A DNA stretch of 64,000 bases, taken from Thauera butanivorans NBRC 103042 (GTDB lineage Bacteria; Pseudomonadota; Gammaproteobacteria; Burkholderiales; Rhodocyclaceae). The stretch spans positions 30,703 through 94,702 of the forward strand of contig NZ_BCUG01000014.1 in the NCBI RefSeq assembly GCF_001591165.1, read 5' to 3'. How positions within the stretch are numbered: position 1 is the stretch's first letter; each line of letters begins with the position of its first letter. The notes under the pieces are model-generated. The model was given only the letters and a program-made list of their open reading frames with translations, had not been told where the DNA came from and searched no databases. The translations under genes were made by a program, and so were the position numbers. This document shows positions 35,602 to 44,164 of the stretch, piece after piece.

Positions 35602-36252
35602 ATGGACTACATCCTCAGCATCATCGGACCGCTTGCCGAAGGCTCGCTGGTCACCCTCAAGCTGTTCTTCATCACGCTGGCGCTGGCGGTGCCGCTCGGG
35701 CTGGCGCTGGCGCTGGTCCGCATCTCTCGCTTCACCGTCGCCAGCCAGGCGGTCAATGGCTACATCTGGCTGATGCGCGGCACGCCGCTGATGCTGCAAC
35801 TGCTGTTCATCTACTTCGCACTGCCCTTCGTGCCGGTGGTCGGCATCCGCCTGCCCGACTTCCCGGCGGCGATCGTGGCCTTCGCGCTCAACTACGCAGC
35901 CTACTTCGCCGAAATCTTCCGCGCCGGCATCCAGTCCATCGACCGCGGCCAGTACGAAGGCGCCAAGGTGCTCGGCTTCTCCTACGGCCAGACCATGCGC
36001 CGCATCGTGCTGCCGCAGGTGGTCAAGCGCATCCTGCCGCCGATGAGCAACGAGACCATCACGCTGGTCAAGGACACCTCGCTGATCTACGTGCTCGCCC
36101 TCAACGACCTGCTGCGCGCCGCGCGCGGCATCGTGCAGCGCGACTTCACGATCACCCCCTTCGTGGTCGCCGCCGCCTTCTACCTGCTCATGACTCTGGT
36201 GCTGACCTGGTTCTTCCAGCGCCTGGAGAAACGCCATGCCGTCTATGACTGA
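35602..36252 (+). CDS. Polar amino-acid ABC transporter, permease
   Basis: A 216-residue inner-membrane permease of the HisMQ type with five helices. The EAA loop is FRAGIQSIDRGQYEGAKVLGFSYGQTMRRIVLPQ, preceded by RGTPLMLQLLFIYF. It should form a homodimer, since only one permease gene is present. Its 3' end overlaps the ATPase gene by 17 bp. Confidence 0.94.
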   Translation: MDYILSIIGPLAEGSLVTLKLFFITLALAVPLGLALALVRISRFTVASQAVNGYIWLMRGTPLMLQLLFIYFALPFVPVVGIRLPDFPAAIVAFALNYAAYFAEIFRAGIQSIDRGQYEGAKVLGFSYGQTMRRIVLPQVVKRILPPMSNETITLVKDTSLIYVLALNDLLRAARGIVQRDFTITPFVVAAAFYLLMTLVLTWFFQRLEKRHAVYD

Positions 36253-37042
36253 GGCTGCATCCATCGCCAGTTCGGCAGCAACGAGCCCGATGATTCTCGC
36301 CGACGACATCCACAAGCGCTTCGGCAGCCACGAAGTGCTCAAGGGCGTGTCGCTGACGCTGGCCAAGGGCGAAGTGATCGCGGTGATCGGCCCGTCCGGC
36401 TCGGGCAAGAGCACCTTCCTGCGCTGCCTGAACCATCTCGAGACCATCGACGCCGGCCGCATCGACATCGAAGGCGACACCCTGGCCGCCAACGATGCGC
36501 AAGGCCGCGCCCGCTACGTCGCCGACGCCGAGGTGCGCCGCATCTGCGCGCGCATGGGCATGGTGTTCCAGCACTTCAACCTGTTCCCCCACCTGACCGT
36601 GCTGCAGAACGTGGTCGAAGCGCCGATCACCGTCAAGGGCATCAAGCGCGAGGCGATCCTGCCCAAGGCCGAGGAACTGCTGAGGAAAGTCGGCCTGCTC
36701 GACAAGCGCGACGCCTACCCCTCGCGCCTGTCCGGCGGCCAGAAGCAGCGCGTCGCCATCGCCCGCGCACTGGCGATGGAGCCCGACATCATGCTGTTCG
36801 ACGAGCCGACCTCGGCACTCGACCCCGAACTGACCGGCGAAGTGCTGCGCACCATGCGCCAGCTCGCCGACGAGCACATGACCATGCTGGTGGTGACGCA
36901 CGAAATGGGCTTCGCCCGCGAAGTCGCCAGCCGTGTGGCCTTCATGGACGGCGGCAAGCTGATCGAATCGCAGCCATCGGCAGCGTTCTTCGCCAATCCG
37001 CAGCATCCGCGCACACGGGCGTTTCTGGAGAGCATGCTGTGA
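36236..37042 (+). CDS. Polar amino-acid ABC transporter, ATPase
   Basis: A 268-residue ABC ATPase. Walker A GPSGSGKST, Q-loop VFQHFNLFPHLTV, signature LSGGQKQRVAIARAL, Walker B IMLFDEPTSALDPE and the switch His in VVTHEMGFA are all intact. The first 18 residues are a low-complexity extension. It completes a three-component importer with the two genes before it. Confidence 0.95.
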   Translation: MPSMTEAASIASSAATSPMILADDIHKRFGSHEVLKGVSLTLAKGEVIAVIGPSGSGKSTFLRCLNHLETIDAGRIDIEGDTLAANDAQGRARYVADAEVRRICARMGMVFQHFNLFPHLTVLQNVVEAPITVKGIKREAILPKAEELLRKVGLLDKRDAYPSRLSGGQKQRVAIARALAMEPDIMLFDEPTSALDPELTGEVLRTMRQLADEHMTMLVVTHEMGFAREVASRVAFMDGGKLIESQPSAAFFANPQHPRTRAFLESML

Positions 37043-37172
37043 GGGGCCGCAGCCGCCAATGAGCGGCAGCGCAGTCCGGGCATGCCGGGCAAAAGCCGCA
37101 GCAAGGGGTGTGATAGCATGAATTGTGCACCGCAACAATCACGATACCCCTCATCGACTCTAGCCCGGGAGA

Positions 37173-38228
37173 ATGCCCATGTTCGGAAAACTTCTGCGCG
37201 CCGGACGCGACGATCCGGCGCCTCCCCTGAGCCTCGCCCTCCAGGGCGGCGGTGCGCACGGCGCCTATACCTGGGGCGTGCTCGACCGCTTGCTGGAAGA
37301 CGGCTGGCGGCTGGACGGCGTCAGCGGCACCAGTGCCGGTGCGATGAATGCGGTGGCGCTGGCGCAGGGCTGGACCACGGGCGGCGCCGAAGGCGCGCGC
37401 GCCGCGCTGGACGCCTTCTGGACGGCGGTGGGCGACAGCACGCCCTTCCATCTCGACCTGATGCACAGCCTGAACCCCGCGCAGGACGGCGGGCTGCCGG
37501 CGCCGATGAACATGATGCTGGGACTGGCGCGGCTGTTCTCGCCCTACCAGCTCAACCCTTTCGAGCTCAATCCGCTGCGCGACGTGGTGCGCGCCCAGTT
37601 CGACTTCGAGCGCCTGCGGCGAAGCTGCCCACTCAAGCTCTTCATCGCCGCCACTCAGGTGCGCACCGGCAAGGTCCGCCTGTTCCGCACCCGCGAGTTG
37701 AGCGAGGATGCGCTGCTGGCTTCGGCCTGCCTGCCCACGCTGCACCACGCCGTCGAGATCGATGGCGAGCACTACTGGGACGGCGGCTTCACCGCCAACC
37801 CGGCAATCTACCCATTGATGTACGAGTGCACGACGCCGGACGTCCTGCTCGTGCTGCTGAATCCGCTGCTGCGCAACGACGCGCCGCGCAGCGCCGCGGA
37901 CATCGCCGCGCGCAGCCTGGAGCTGGGTTTTTCCACCACCTTCCTGCGCGAGATGCGGATGATCGCGCACGCCCGCAGCTATGCCGGCGAAGCGAGCCGC
38001 TGGCTGCCGCGCGGACGGCTGGAACGCAAGCTGATGCGCCTGCGCTTCCATCTCATCGACGCCAGGGAACTGGGCGCCATCGGTAGCGACAGCAAGCTCA
38101 ACGCCTCTACCCGCTTCCTGCTACACCTGCGCGAGCTCGGCCGCGCGCGGACCGGTGAGTGGCTGCGCCGCCACCGGCGAGACATCGGCCAGCGCGAGTC
38201 GGTGAACCTGGAGGCGCTGTTCGCCTGA
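37173..38228 (+). CDS. Patatin-like phospholipase
   Basis: A 351-residue patatin-fold hydrolase. The oxyanion motif is QGGGAHGAYTWG (residues ~24-35), the nucleophile Ser54 lies in G-T-S-A-G and the second member of the dyad is Asp203 in WDGGFTANP. No signal peptide; predicted cytoplasmic lipid acyl hydrolase. An alternative ATG at 37179 would shorten it by two residues. The 130-bp upstream gap contains TTGTGCACCGCAACAA, a TGCA-centred imperfect inverted repeat that could be an operator. Confidence 0.9.
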   Translation: MPMFGKLLRAGRDDPAPPLSLALQGGGAHGAYTWGVLDRLLEDGWRLDGVSGTSAGAMNAVALAQGWTTGGAEGARAALDAFWTAVGDSTPFHLDLMHSLNPAQDGGLPAPMNMMLGLARLFSPYQLNPFELNPLRDVVRAQFDFERLRRSCPLKLFIAATQVRTGKVRLFRTRELSEDALLASACLPTLHHAVEIDGEHYWDGGFTANPAIYPLMYECTTPDVLLVLLNPLLRNDAPRSAADIAARSLELGFSTTFLREMRMIAHARSYAGEASRWLPRGRLERKLMRLRFHLIDARELGAIGSDSKLNASTRFLLHLRELGRARTGEWLRRHRRDIGQRESVNLEALFA

Positions 38229-38259
38229 AGCGCCGCGCCAGCTCGGGTCACCGGCGCTT
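38228..38259. terminator. Bidirectional hairpin between patatin and rhlE
   Basis: AAGCGCCG pairs with CGGCGCTT across a 16-nt loop, overlapping the patatin stop codon and 23 nt from the rhlE stop. It serves two convergent genes. T runs are short, so it may need Rho. Confidence 0.5.
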
Positions 38260-38281
38260 CGAGTCACCCCAGGCGTAAACT

Positions 38282-39604
38282 TCAGCCACGCGAGCCACGG
38301 TCGAAACGGCCGCCGTGGCCGCGCTCGCTGCGCGAGGCCTGGCCTTCACCACGGCCATAACCGCCCGCACTGCGGCGGCTGTCGCCACCCGGACGGCCAT
38401 AGCCGCCGCCATTGCCGAAACGACGGCCGCCATTGCCCCCCGGACGCGGGCTGGACGGCCGGCGCGGCGCCGGCTCCATGCCGGGGATGGTATGCACTTC
38501 CAAACGGCCGCCGGTAAAGCGCTCGATGGCACGGATCAGGCCGGTTTCGCGCGGCCCCGACAGCGTGATCGCGACGCCGTCGCGGCCGGCACGGCCGGTA
38601 CGGCCGATGCGGTGGACGTAGTCCTCCGCCTGGCGCGGCGGGTCGAAGTTGATGACGTGGCTGATGCCGGCGACGTCGATGCCGCGCGCGGCGACGTCGG
38701 TCGCCACCAGCACGCCGATGCGGCCCTGGCGCAGGCGGTCGAGCGTGCGGTTGCGCTGGGTCTGGTGCATGTCGCCGTGCAGCGCGGCCGCGGCAATGCC
38801 TTTCTCCTGCAGCGACAGCGACAGTTCGTCGGCGCTTTTCTTGGTGGCGGTGAACACCACCGCCTGCTGCAGGCTGTCGTCGCCGAGCAGGGCTTCGAGC
38901 AGGCGGTTCTTGTGGCCGATGTCGTCGGCGAACATCAGGCGCTGCTCGATCTGGCCGCGGTCTTCCTTGGCGACTTCGATCTCGATGCGCTGCGGCTCGC
39001 GCGTCATGCGCGCGGCCATGCTGCCCACCACGCCGTCGAGCGTGGCCGAGAACAGCAGGGTCTGGCGTTTGGCCGGGGTGGCGGCGACGATGGCGTCGAT
39101 GTCTTCGGCGAAGCCCATGTCGAGCATGCGGTCGGCTTCGTCGAGGATCAGCACTTCGACGTCGGAGAGCTTGAGCTTGCGGCGGTTCAGGTGGTCGAGC
39201 AGGCGCCCCGGCGTGGCGACGACGACGTCGCACTGGCGCTGCAGTTGCTTGACCTGCGCGAACATCGGCGCGCCGCCGACGAGGCAGGCGGTCCTGAGCC
39301 AGCGCAGCGCCTTGCCGTAGGTCTGCACCGCCTTCTCGACCTGCAGCGCGAGTTCGCGGGTCGGCGTCAGCACCAGTACGCGCGGGCCGCAGCCCTGCGC
39401 CGGCCGGCGGTCGACGATGCGGTGCAGCGCCGGCAGCGTGAAGGCGGCGGTCTTGCCGCTGCCGGTGTGGCTGGAAACCAGCAGGTCGCGGCCGGCGATG
39501 GCGGCGGGAATGGCCTGCATCTGCACCGGGGTCGGCGTCGTGTAGCCGGTCTGTTCGACAGCCTGGAGAAGTTCTGCGGCGAGGCCGAGGTCGTGGAAAG
39601 TCAT
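38282..39604 (-). CDS. rhlE: DEAD-box RNA helicase RhlE
   Basis: A 440-residue helicase. The Q motif is in FHDLGLAAELLQAVEQTGYTTPTPVQMQAIP; motif I SHTGSGKT, Ia PTRELA, Ib TPGRL, II D-E-A-D, III SAT, IV VVFTATK, V ATDVAARGID and VI HRIGRTGR are complete. The last ~75 residues are a Gly/Arg-rich RNA-binding tail (GGNGGRRFGNGGGYGRPGG). It should act in rRNA assembly and mRNA turnover, with stronger demand in the cold. A leader of about 360 nt separates it from a likely promoter at 39970. Confidence 0.93.
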   Translation of the reverse strand: MTFHDLGLAAELLQAVEQTGYTTPTPVQMQAIPAAIAGRDLLVSSHTGSGKTAAFTLPALHRIVDRRPAQGCGPRVLVLTPTRELALQVEKAVQTYGKALRWLRTACLVGGAPMFAQVKQLQRQCDVVVATPGRLLDHLNRRKLKLSDVEVLILDEADRMLDMGFAEDIDAIVAATPAKRQTLLFSATLDGVVGSMAARMTREPQRIEIEVAKEDRGQIEQRLMFADDIGHKNRLLEALLGDDSLQQAVVFTATKKSADELSLSLQEKGIAAAALHGDMHQTQRNRTLDRLRQGRIGVLVATDVAARGIDVAGISHVINFDPPRQAEDYVHRIGRTGRAGRDGVAITLSGPRETGLIRAIERFTGGRLEVHTIPGMEPAPRRPSSPRPGGNGGRRFGNGGGYGRPGGDSRRSAGGYGRGEGQASRSERGHGGRFDRGSRG

Positions 39605-39975
39605 GTTCTTGTCCTGTGTCTGGCGTGCCGGCCTCGATCTGGCGAAGGCCGCACGGATTCGAGCTTCCCTGCAGGGCAGCTCATGGCATCGCGCCGCACC
39701 GTGCCAGCCTGGCTGGAACGGGAGCGGAGTCGCAAGGGCAACGAACGCGCGATGGGCGTGGCTGGTCCTGACGGCCGGAGGCCGCAAGGACCGCGCATCG
39801 GCACCAACCGGTTGTCACGATGCCAGACGATCGGAAGAACGAATGGGAATTCGGCGGGAGGTCGGGGGCGATGGGGCTGTGGTTACAGTCCCTCGGGCCA
39901 GGTCGGCGGGCACCCTCGTCCGCGCCGAAAAACTCCATGGCCCTGCTGCTGCATTGCACAACGCGGCGGAGTATA
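39605..39975 (-). promoter_or_regulatory. Long leader of rhlE with -10 element at 39970-39975
   Basis: No gene is visible from 39605 to 40042; the open frames here have no recognisable protein. A TATACT box on the minus strand (39970-39975) is the best promoter candidate and would give an untranslated leader of about 360 nt before the rhlE ATG. I did not find a known RNA family in it. A leader of that length on an RNA helicase gene suggests cold-responsive or autoregulatory control. Confidence 0.4.
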
Positions 39976-40042
39976 GCGCTTTTCTTCGCCGCTGTCGCCC
40001 GGAAACGGCGAAAGTGCTTGACCATGGGTCGAGCGCGAGACA

Positions 40043-40079
40043 AGAAAAACGGGCCTGGCGCCCAGCGCTCAGACCCGTT
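40043..40079 (-). terminator. Intrinsic terminator of the HU gene
   Basis: On the minus strand AACGGG and CCCGTT close a long hairpin with inner GCGC pairing, followed by TTTTTCTTG. It lies 46 nt after the HU stop codon. Confidence 0.8.
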
Positions 40080-40124
40080 CTGGCGGAGGTCTCCCCCCGC
40101 GGGCACAACTTTGCTTACTTGCGC

Positions 40125-40400
40125 TTACTTGTTGACCGCGGCCTTCAGCGTGGCGCCGGCAGTGAACTTGGGCACGCTGGATGCGGCGATTTCGATCGTC
40201 GCACCGGTCTGCGGGTTGCGGCCGGTACGGGCAGCGCGTTCGGAAACCTCGAACGAGCCAAAGCCGGTGAACGCGACTTTTTCACCCTTGCCGAGCTGCT
40301 CGGCGATGATGTCGAGCACGGCGGACAACGCACGATCGGCTTGCGCGCGAGAGACATCCAGACGGTCGGCCAGCGCTTCGACGAATTCACCTTTGTTCAT
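40125..40400 (-). CDS. hupB: HU-family DNA-binding protein
   Basis: A 91-residue nucleoid protein. It starts MNKGEFVEALADRLDVSRAQADRAL and carries the GFGSFEVSERAARTGRNPQTGATIEIAAS DNA-binding arm. It bends DNA as a dimer. No lon gene is adjacent, unlike the usual hupB context, so paralogue naming is tentative. A TAGAAT -10 box is about 55 nt upstream and a strong terminator follows. Confidence 0.95.
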   Translation of the reverse strand: MNKGEFVEALADRLDVSRAQADRALSAVLDIIAEQLGKGEKVAFTGFGSFEVSERAARTGRNPQTGATIEIAASSVPKFTAGATLKAAVNK

Positions 40401-40453
40401 GCTTTTCCTCGATTGGTGTGTGTGGAATTTGGGAAGTCCTGTCTACGCGGCGG

Positions 40454-40459
40454 ATTCTA
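40454..40459 (-). promoter_or_regulatory. -10 element of the HU promoter
   Basis: TAGAAT on the minus strand, 54 nt upstream of the HU ATG, one base from consensus. No clear -35 is seen. Confidence 0.5.
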
Positions 40460-40605
40460 GCACCGTCGCGGCTTGTGGAGCATTTCCCGGCAAACATGCG
40501 TGACATCTTCCATGCACGCGGCACGCGCGGCGACACCCGCACGACTCGGACCGGGACTTCCGCGCTATCCTTGTGCCTCGAAGGAATACGCGCCCCGAGG
40601 GCCTC

Positions 40606-41877
40606 ATGTCGCAGCACACGCCAGCCGACGGCGACCCGTTCATCCGCATCACCGCTCACCGCCGCGGCGGGTGCATCGTGTCGACCACGATCACCATGCC
40701 GGAACAGGTGCCGCCGGGCGCGCTGGCCATCGGGCTTGCTCCCGAAGCCGCCGCCGAAGCCCTCGGCCGGCATTTCTGCCACAGCAACCGGGCCCATGTC
40801 CACGCCGTCACCGCCGCCTCTGCCGCCGCGCTCGGCCTGCCTCCCGCGGACTCCGGCAGCCTGCTCGCGGGCGAACGCGAGCTTGCCGCCGAAGCGGCCG
40901 ACGCTCATCTCCGGAGGCTGCTGATCGACTGGCCGCTGTGCCTGGGCATGGACGCCCGCCCCAGCCGCCATGCCGAATTTCACCGCCGGTTGTCTGCCGG
41001 GACCGATGCCGCCGCCTGCTTCGAGCTCGGCGGCGACATCCTCGACCTGGTCTCACGCGAGATGCTGGCCGGCTTCTTCAACAACATCCGCCTGCCGCAC
41101 AGCATGGCCGAATTCGCCGAACGAGCCAACCGGGGCGGGATTCTGGGCACAGCGCTGCACGAGATGATCAATCTCGGCCCATCCCAGCCCAGCCAAGGGC
41201 GGACTGTGCCCATTCTGGGCAAACTGAGTGCCGCGGCCTGGGTTTCCGCCATGGGAGATTGGCCGGCCGCCGAGTTCGTCACCCATCCGACTTTCGCCGG
41301 CGAGCCCGCCGAAACCGGCCCCTTGGCACGCCATGCCGTATCGCCCCTGGTCCGGCTGCTGCTCGAACGTGGCCACCGCGTATCGGCGCGGCTGTTCGCC
41401 AAGGCGATCGACCTGGCCGATTGCGCCAGCCGGCTGCGCCATCCCTTCACCGACGACGTGCCACCGATGCTCGACGCCGTACAGGCATCACCCGGCATCG
41501 GTCTGGCGCGCGTCAGTACGGCGCGCGGCGTGCTGCTGTGCTGGGTGCGCATCGAAGCAGGCCTGGTCGCCGACTGCGCGATCGTCCCGGCCGAGGCCTG
41601 GAACTTCCACCCACAAGGGCCGTTTTGCCACGAAGCCTGCAGCGAGACGGCGGAAACACCCCAGGCAGCATTCCACCGCCTGTCACTGCTGGCACTGGCG
41701 CTCGATCCCGCTCGGCCCTGCAGCATCGACGTGGCCGACGAAGCACCCAAAAAACGTGGCCGCAGCGCAAACCCCCGCCGCGCCCCAGGACCGCTCAGGG
41801 CGCCAGGCGCCGGTAGCTGCCGCCGAAATACACCAGCGGCGCACGCTCGTCGCGATCGAAGCCGATCACCTCGCTGA
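40606..41877 (+). CDS. NiFe-hydrogenase large-subunit-like protein (HupK/HoxV-like), orphan
   Basis: A 423-residue protein resembling HupK/HoxV, large-subunit paralogues used as scaffolds in [NiFe] cofactor assembly. The helical RELAAEAADAHLRRLLIDWPLCLG, a mid-protein MLAGFF region, VADCAIVPAEAWNFHPQGPF and the terminal LALDPARPCSIDV follow the order of the large subunit; the usual D-P-C-x-A-C is reduced to DPARPC, so Ni binding is unlikely. No hydrogenase or hyp gene is nearby. About 40 basic residues after the family end overlap the convergent flavin reductase gene by 83 bp. A GTG at 40573 is an alternative start. Confidence 0.55.
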   Translation: MSQHTPADGDPFIRITAHRRGGCIVSTTITMPEQVPPGALAIGLAPEAAAEALGRHFCHSNRAHVHAVTAASAAALGLPPADSGSLLAGERELAAEAADAHLRRLLIDWPLCLGMDARPSRHAEFHRRLSAGTDAAACFELGGDILDLVSREMLAGFFNNIRLPHSMAEFAERANRGGILGTALHEMINLGPSQPSQGRTVPILGKLSAAAWVSAMGDWPAAEFVTHPTFAGEPAETGPLARHAVSPLVRLLLERGHRVSARLFAKAIDLADCASRLRHPFTDDVPPMLDAVQASPGIGLARVSTARGVLLCWVRIEAGLVADCAIVPAEAWNFHPQGPFCHEACSETAETPQAAFHRLSLLALALDPARPCSIDVADEAPKKRGRSANPRRAPGPLRAPGAGSCRRNTPAAHARRDRSRSPR

Positions 41878-42304
41878 TGAAGACGACGTGGTCGCCCCCC
41901 GCATGGCGCACGGTGTTGCGGCAGATGAAGCGGGCGCAGCAGCCCTTGAGCAGCGGCACGCCGCCCGGCCCCTCGTCGATCTCCAGCCCGGCGAACTTTT
42001 CACCCATGCGGCCGGCAAAGCGCTGCGACAACTCGGCCTGGCCTTCGGCCAGCACGTTGATGGCGTAGTATTCGCACCCTTCGAACAGCTCGCGGCTGGG
42101 CAGGCTGTTCGCCAGGCTCCAGACGATCAGGGGCGGCTCGAGCGAAACCGAATTGAAGGAATTCACCGTGAGGCCGATCGGCTCGCCCGCCGATGTACGG
42201 GTGGTCACCACCGTGATCCCGGTGGCGAACATGCCGAGGGCGTTGCGGAAGCGGCGGGAGAAGTCCTCGCCGGAATCCGGCTGCGGGGCGATCTGCTGGG
42301 TCAT
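41795..42304 (-). CDS. Flavin reductase (NADH:FMN type)
   Basis: A 169-residue flavin-reductase-like domain protein that supplies reduced flavin to monooxygenases in the HpaC/RutF family. Motifs: FRNALGMFATGITVVTTR, GLTVNSFNSVSLEPPLIVWSL and the C-terminal APLVYFGGSYRRL. The ATG at 42304 was chosen because the family core begins about 15 residues later; a longer frame runs to 42475 into mutY antisense. No monooxygenase gene is adjacent. Confidence 0.9.
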   Translation of the reverse strand: MTQQIAPQPDSGEDFSRRFRNALGMFATGITVVTTRTSAGEPIGLTVNSFNSVSLEPPLIVWSLANSLPSRELFEGCEYYAINVLAEGQAELSQRFAGRMGEKFAGLEIDEGPGGVPLLKGCCARFICRNTVRHAGGDHVVFISEVIGFDRDERAPLVYFGGSYRRLAP

Positions 42305-42434
42305 GGACGAAACGTCGCGGTGCGATCCGCGCCTGTTGGAATGCTGGCGAAGCCGCGGATTATGGCCGCATGCGATCGGCGCGTCGAGGGCAGATGCCAT
42401 GACGCATGACAAGAAACACAGGAAAAACCGTGAC

Positions 42435-43511
42435 ATGAACGATTTTGCCGAGCGCCTGATCAGTTGGCAGCGCAAGCACGGCCGGCACGACCTGCCCTGG
42501 CAGGGCGGGCATGATCCCTACCGGATCTGGTTGTCCGAAATCATGCTGCAGCAGACCCAGGTCGATACCGTGATTCCCTATTACACGCGCTTCCTGGCGC
42601 GCTTTCCCGACGTCGCCAGCCTGGCGGCGGCACCGGTGGAAGAAGTCATGGCGCTGTGGAGCGGGCTGGGCTACTACGCCCGCGCGCGCAACCTGCACCG
42701 TGCCGCACAGGCCATCGTGGCCGGGCACGGCGGCGAGTTTCCACGCAGCGCGGCGGAAATCGCCGGACTGCCGGGCATCGGCCGCTCGACCGCAGCGGCG
42801 ATCGCCGCCTTCGCCTATGGCGAGCGCGCGGCGATCCTCGACGGCAACGTCAAGCGCGTGCTGTGCCGCATCTTCGGCGTCGAAGGCTTTCCGGGCGACA
42901 AGGCGGTGGAGAACCGGTTGTGGGCGCTGGCCGAATCGCTGTTGCCGGCGCGCGAGGTCGGCCGCTACATCCAGGCCCAGATGGATCTGGGCGCCACGCT
43001 CTGCACCCGCGGCAAGCCGGCTTGCGAGCGCTGCCCGTTCGCCGGCGACTGCATCGCGCGGCGCGGCAACCGGGTCGGCGAACTGCCGACGCCGCGGCCG
43101 AAGAAAACCGTGCCGCGACGCAGCGCCCGCTACGCGGTGGTCCTGCACCGGGAGGCGGTCATGCTGGAGCGCCGCCCGCCGGCGGGCATCTGGGGCGGGC
43201 TGTTGAGCCTGCCGGAGATTCCCGCCGAGGTTCCTGCGGAACTTGCCGGTACCAGCGCATGGGCACGCTCGCATTTCGGCTTCGACGCCGTCGAGGCCCG
43301 GGCGCTCGGCGCCCTGACCCACACTTTCACCCATTTCGTGCTGGAGATGCAGCCGGTGCTGCTGCGGCTCCGTACCGACACGCGACCCCGTGCCCGGGAC
43401 GGCGACGCGCTGGCCTGGGTGCCACTGTCGGCGCTGGACGAGGCCGCCTTGCCGGCACCGGTGCGCAGGATTCTCGACGCGCTGGCGGCGCCCGACCTAT
43501 TCACGGGCTGA
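42435..43511 (+). CDS. mutY: Adenine DNA glycosylase MutY
   Basis: A 358-residue base-excision enzyme that removes A opposite 8-oxoG. Catalytic Glu35 lies in WLSEIMLQQTQ, the helix-hairpin-helix is LPGIGRSTAAAI and Asp136 is in AILDGNVKRVL. The [4Fe-4S] ligands are Cys190, 197, 200 and 206 (C-x6-C-x2-C-x5-C). A NUDIX-like 8-oxoG recognition domain follows (RSARYAVVLHREAVMLERRPPAGIWGGL). All parts are intact. It ends convergently with the LON-domain gene at a shared hairpin. Confidence 0.96.
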   Translation: MNDFAERLISWQRKHGRHDLPWQGGHDPYRIWLSEIMLQQTQVDTVIPYYTRFLARFPDVASLAAAPVEEVMALWSGLGYYARARNLHRAAQAIVAGHGGEFPRSAAEIAGLPGIGRSTAAAIAAFAYGERAAILDGNVKRVLCRIFGVEGFPGDKAVENRLWALAESLLPAREVGRYIQAQMDLGATLCTRGKPACERCPFAGDCIARRGNRVGELPTPRPKKTVPRRSARYAVVLHREAVMLERRPPAGIWGGLLSLPEIPAEVPAELAGTSAWARSHFGFDAVEARALGALTHTFTHFVLEMQPVLLRLRTDTRPRARDGDALAWVPLSALDEAALPAPVRRILDALAAPDLFTG

Positions 43512-43516
43512 GCGCC

Positions 43517-43549
43517 CCGTCGCCGGCCCGCAGGCTGGCCCGGCGACGG
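43517..43549. terminator. Bidirectional hairpin between mutY and LON-domain gene
   Basis: CCGTCGCCGG pairs perfectly with CCGGCGACGG over a 13-nt loop, between two stop codons 45 bp apart. No T tract on either side. Confidence 0.55.
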
Positions 43550-43555
43550 TCGTGC

Positions 43556-44164
43556 TCAGGCCATTCCCGGCAGCAGGCCGCGCTCCTTCAGGAAGCGCTG
43601 CACGATCTCCAGCCGGCTGATCGCATCGTCCAGTTCGAGCAGGCGCTGCCTGGCCAGCAGCGGGATCGGCAGCAGTTCGGCATAGCGTGCGCCGACCCAG
43701 GCTGCATCGTCGAAGCGGTGCGGCGGCGGCAGGCGCTCGCCGAGCTCGGCGACGATGCTCTGCAGCAGCGGCAGCAGCTCCTGCTGGGCGGCAGGCACGG
43801 CTTGCGGCGGCGGCTCGGGCAGCCAGCCCACTTCGGCAACGAGCAGGCCATCGCGCTCGACTTCATGATCGAGCACGCGGAAACGCCGCCCGCCGCGCAC
43901 CAGCAGCGCGAGCAGGCCGGCCTGCTCCATGTCCCAGCGCTCGATGTGCGCTTCGGTGCCGACCGGATATGGCACCGCGGCTTCGCCGACTTCTTCGCCG
44001 GCGGCGATCAGGCAGACGCCGAAAGCCGTGCCTTCGCGCATGCAGCGCGTCACCATGTCCATGTAGCGCGGCTCGAACACCCGCAGCGGCAGCATCCCTT
44101 CGGGAAACAGCACGGTCTTGAGCGGAAACAGCGGCAGCCGCTGGGTTTCGGCCTGGATGCTCAT
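43556..44164 (-). CDS. LON N-terminal substrate-binding domain protein
   Basis: A 202-residue protein consisting of the substrate-binding domain of Lon without ATPase or protease parts: LPLFPLKTVLFPEGMLPLRVFEPRYMDMVTRCM at the start and ERWDMEQAGLLALLVRGGRRFRV in the middle. The C-terminal third is helical. Such free LON-domain proteins are common in proteobacteria; their partner is unknown. Its ATG overlaps the ubiX stop (ATGA), so it is translated after ubiX. Confidence 0.9.
   Translation of the reverse strand: MSIQAETQRLPLFPLKTVLFPEGMLPLRVFEPRYMDMVTRCMREGTAFGVCLIAAGEEVGEAAVPYPVGTEAHIERWDMEQAGLLALLVRGGRRFRVLDHEVERDGLLVAEVGWLPEPPPQAVPAAQQELLPLLQSIVAELGERLPPPHRFDDAAWVGARYAELLPIPLLARQRLLELDDAISRLEIVQRFLKERGLLPGMA

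Noticed and set aside
37125..37140. PhaR-type operator before the patatin gene
   Set aside because: TTGTGCACCGCAACAA is suggestive but imperfect and single; not enough to claim a polyhydroxyalkanoate regulon.
39681..40106. 141-residue minus-strand frame in the rhlE leader
   Set aside because: No family resemblance, starts inside the HU terminator and ends within the leader; treated as non-coding.
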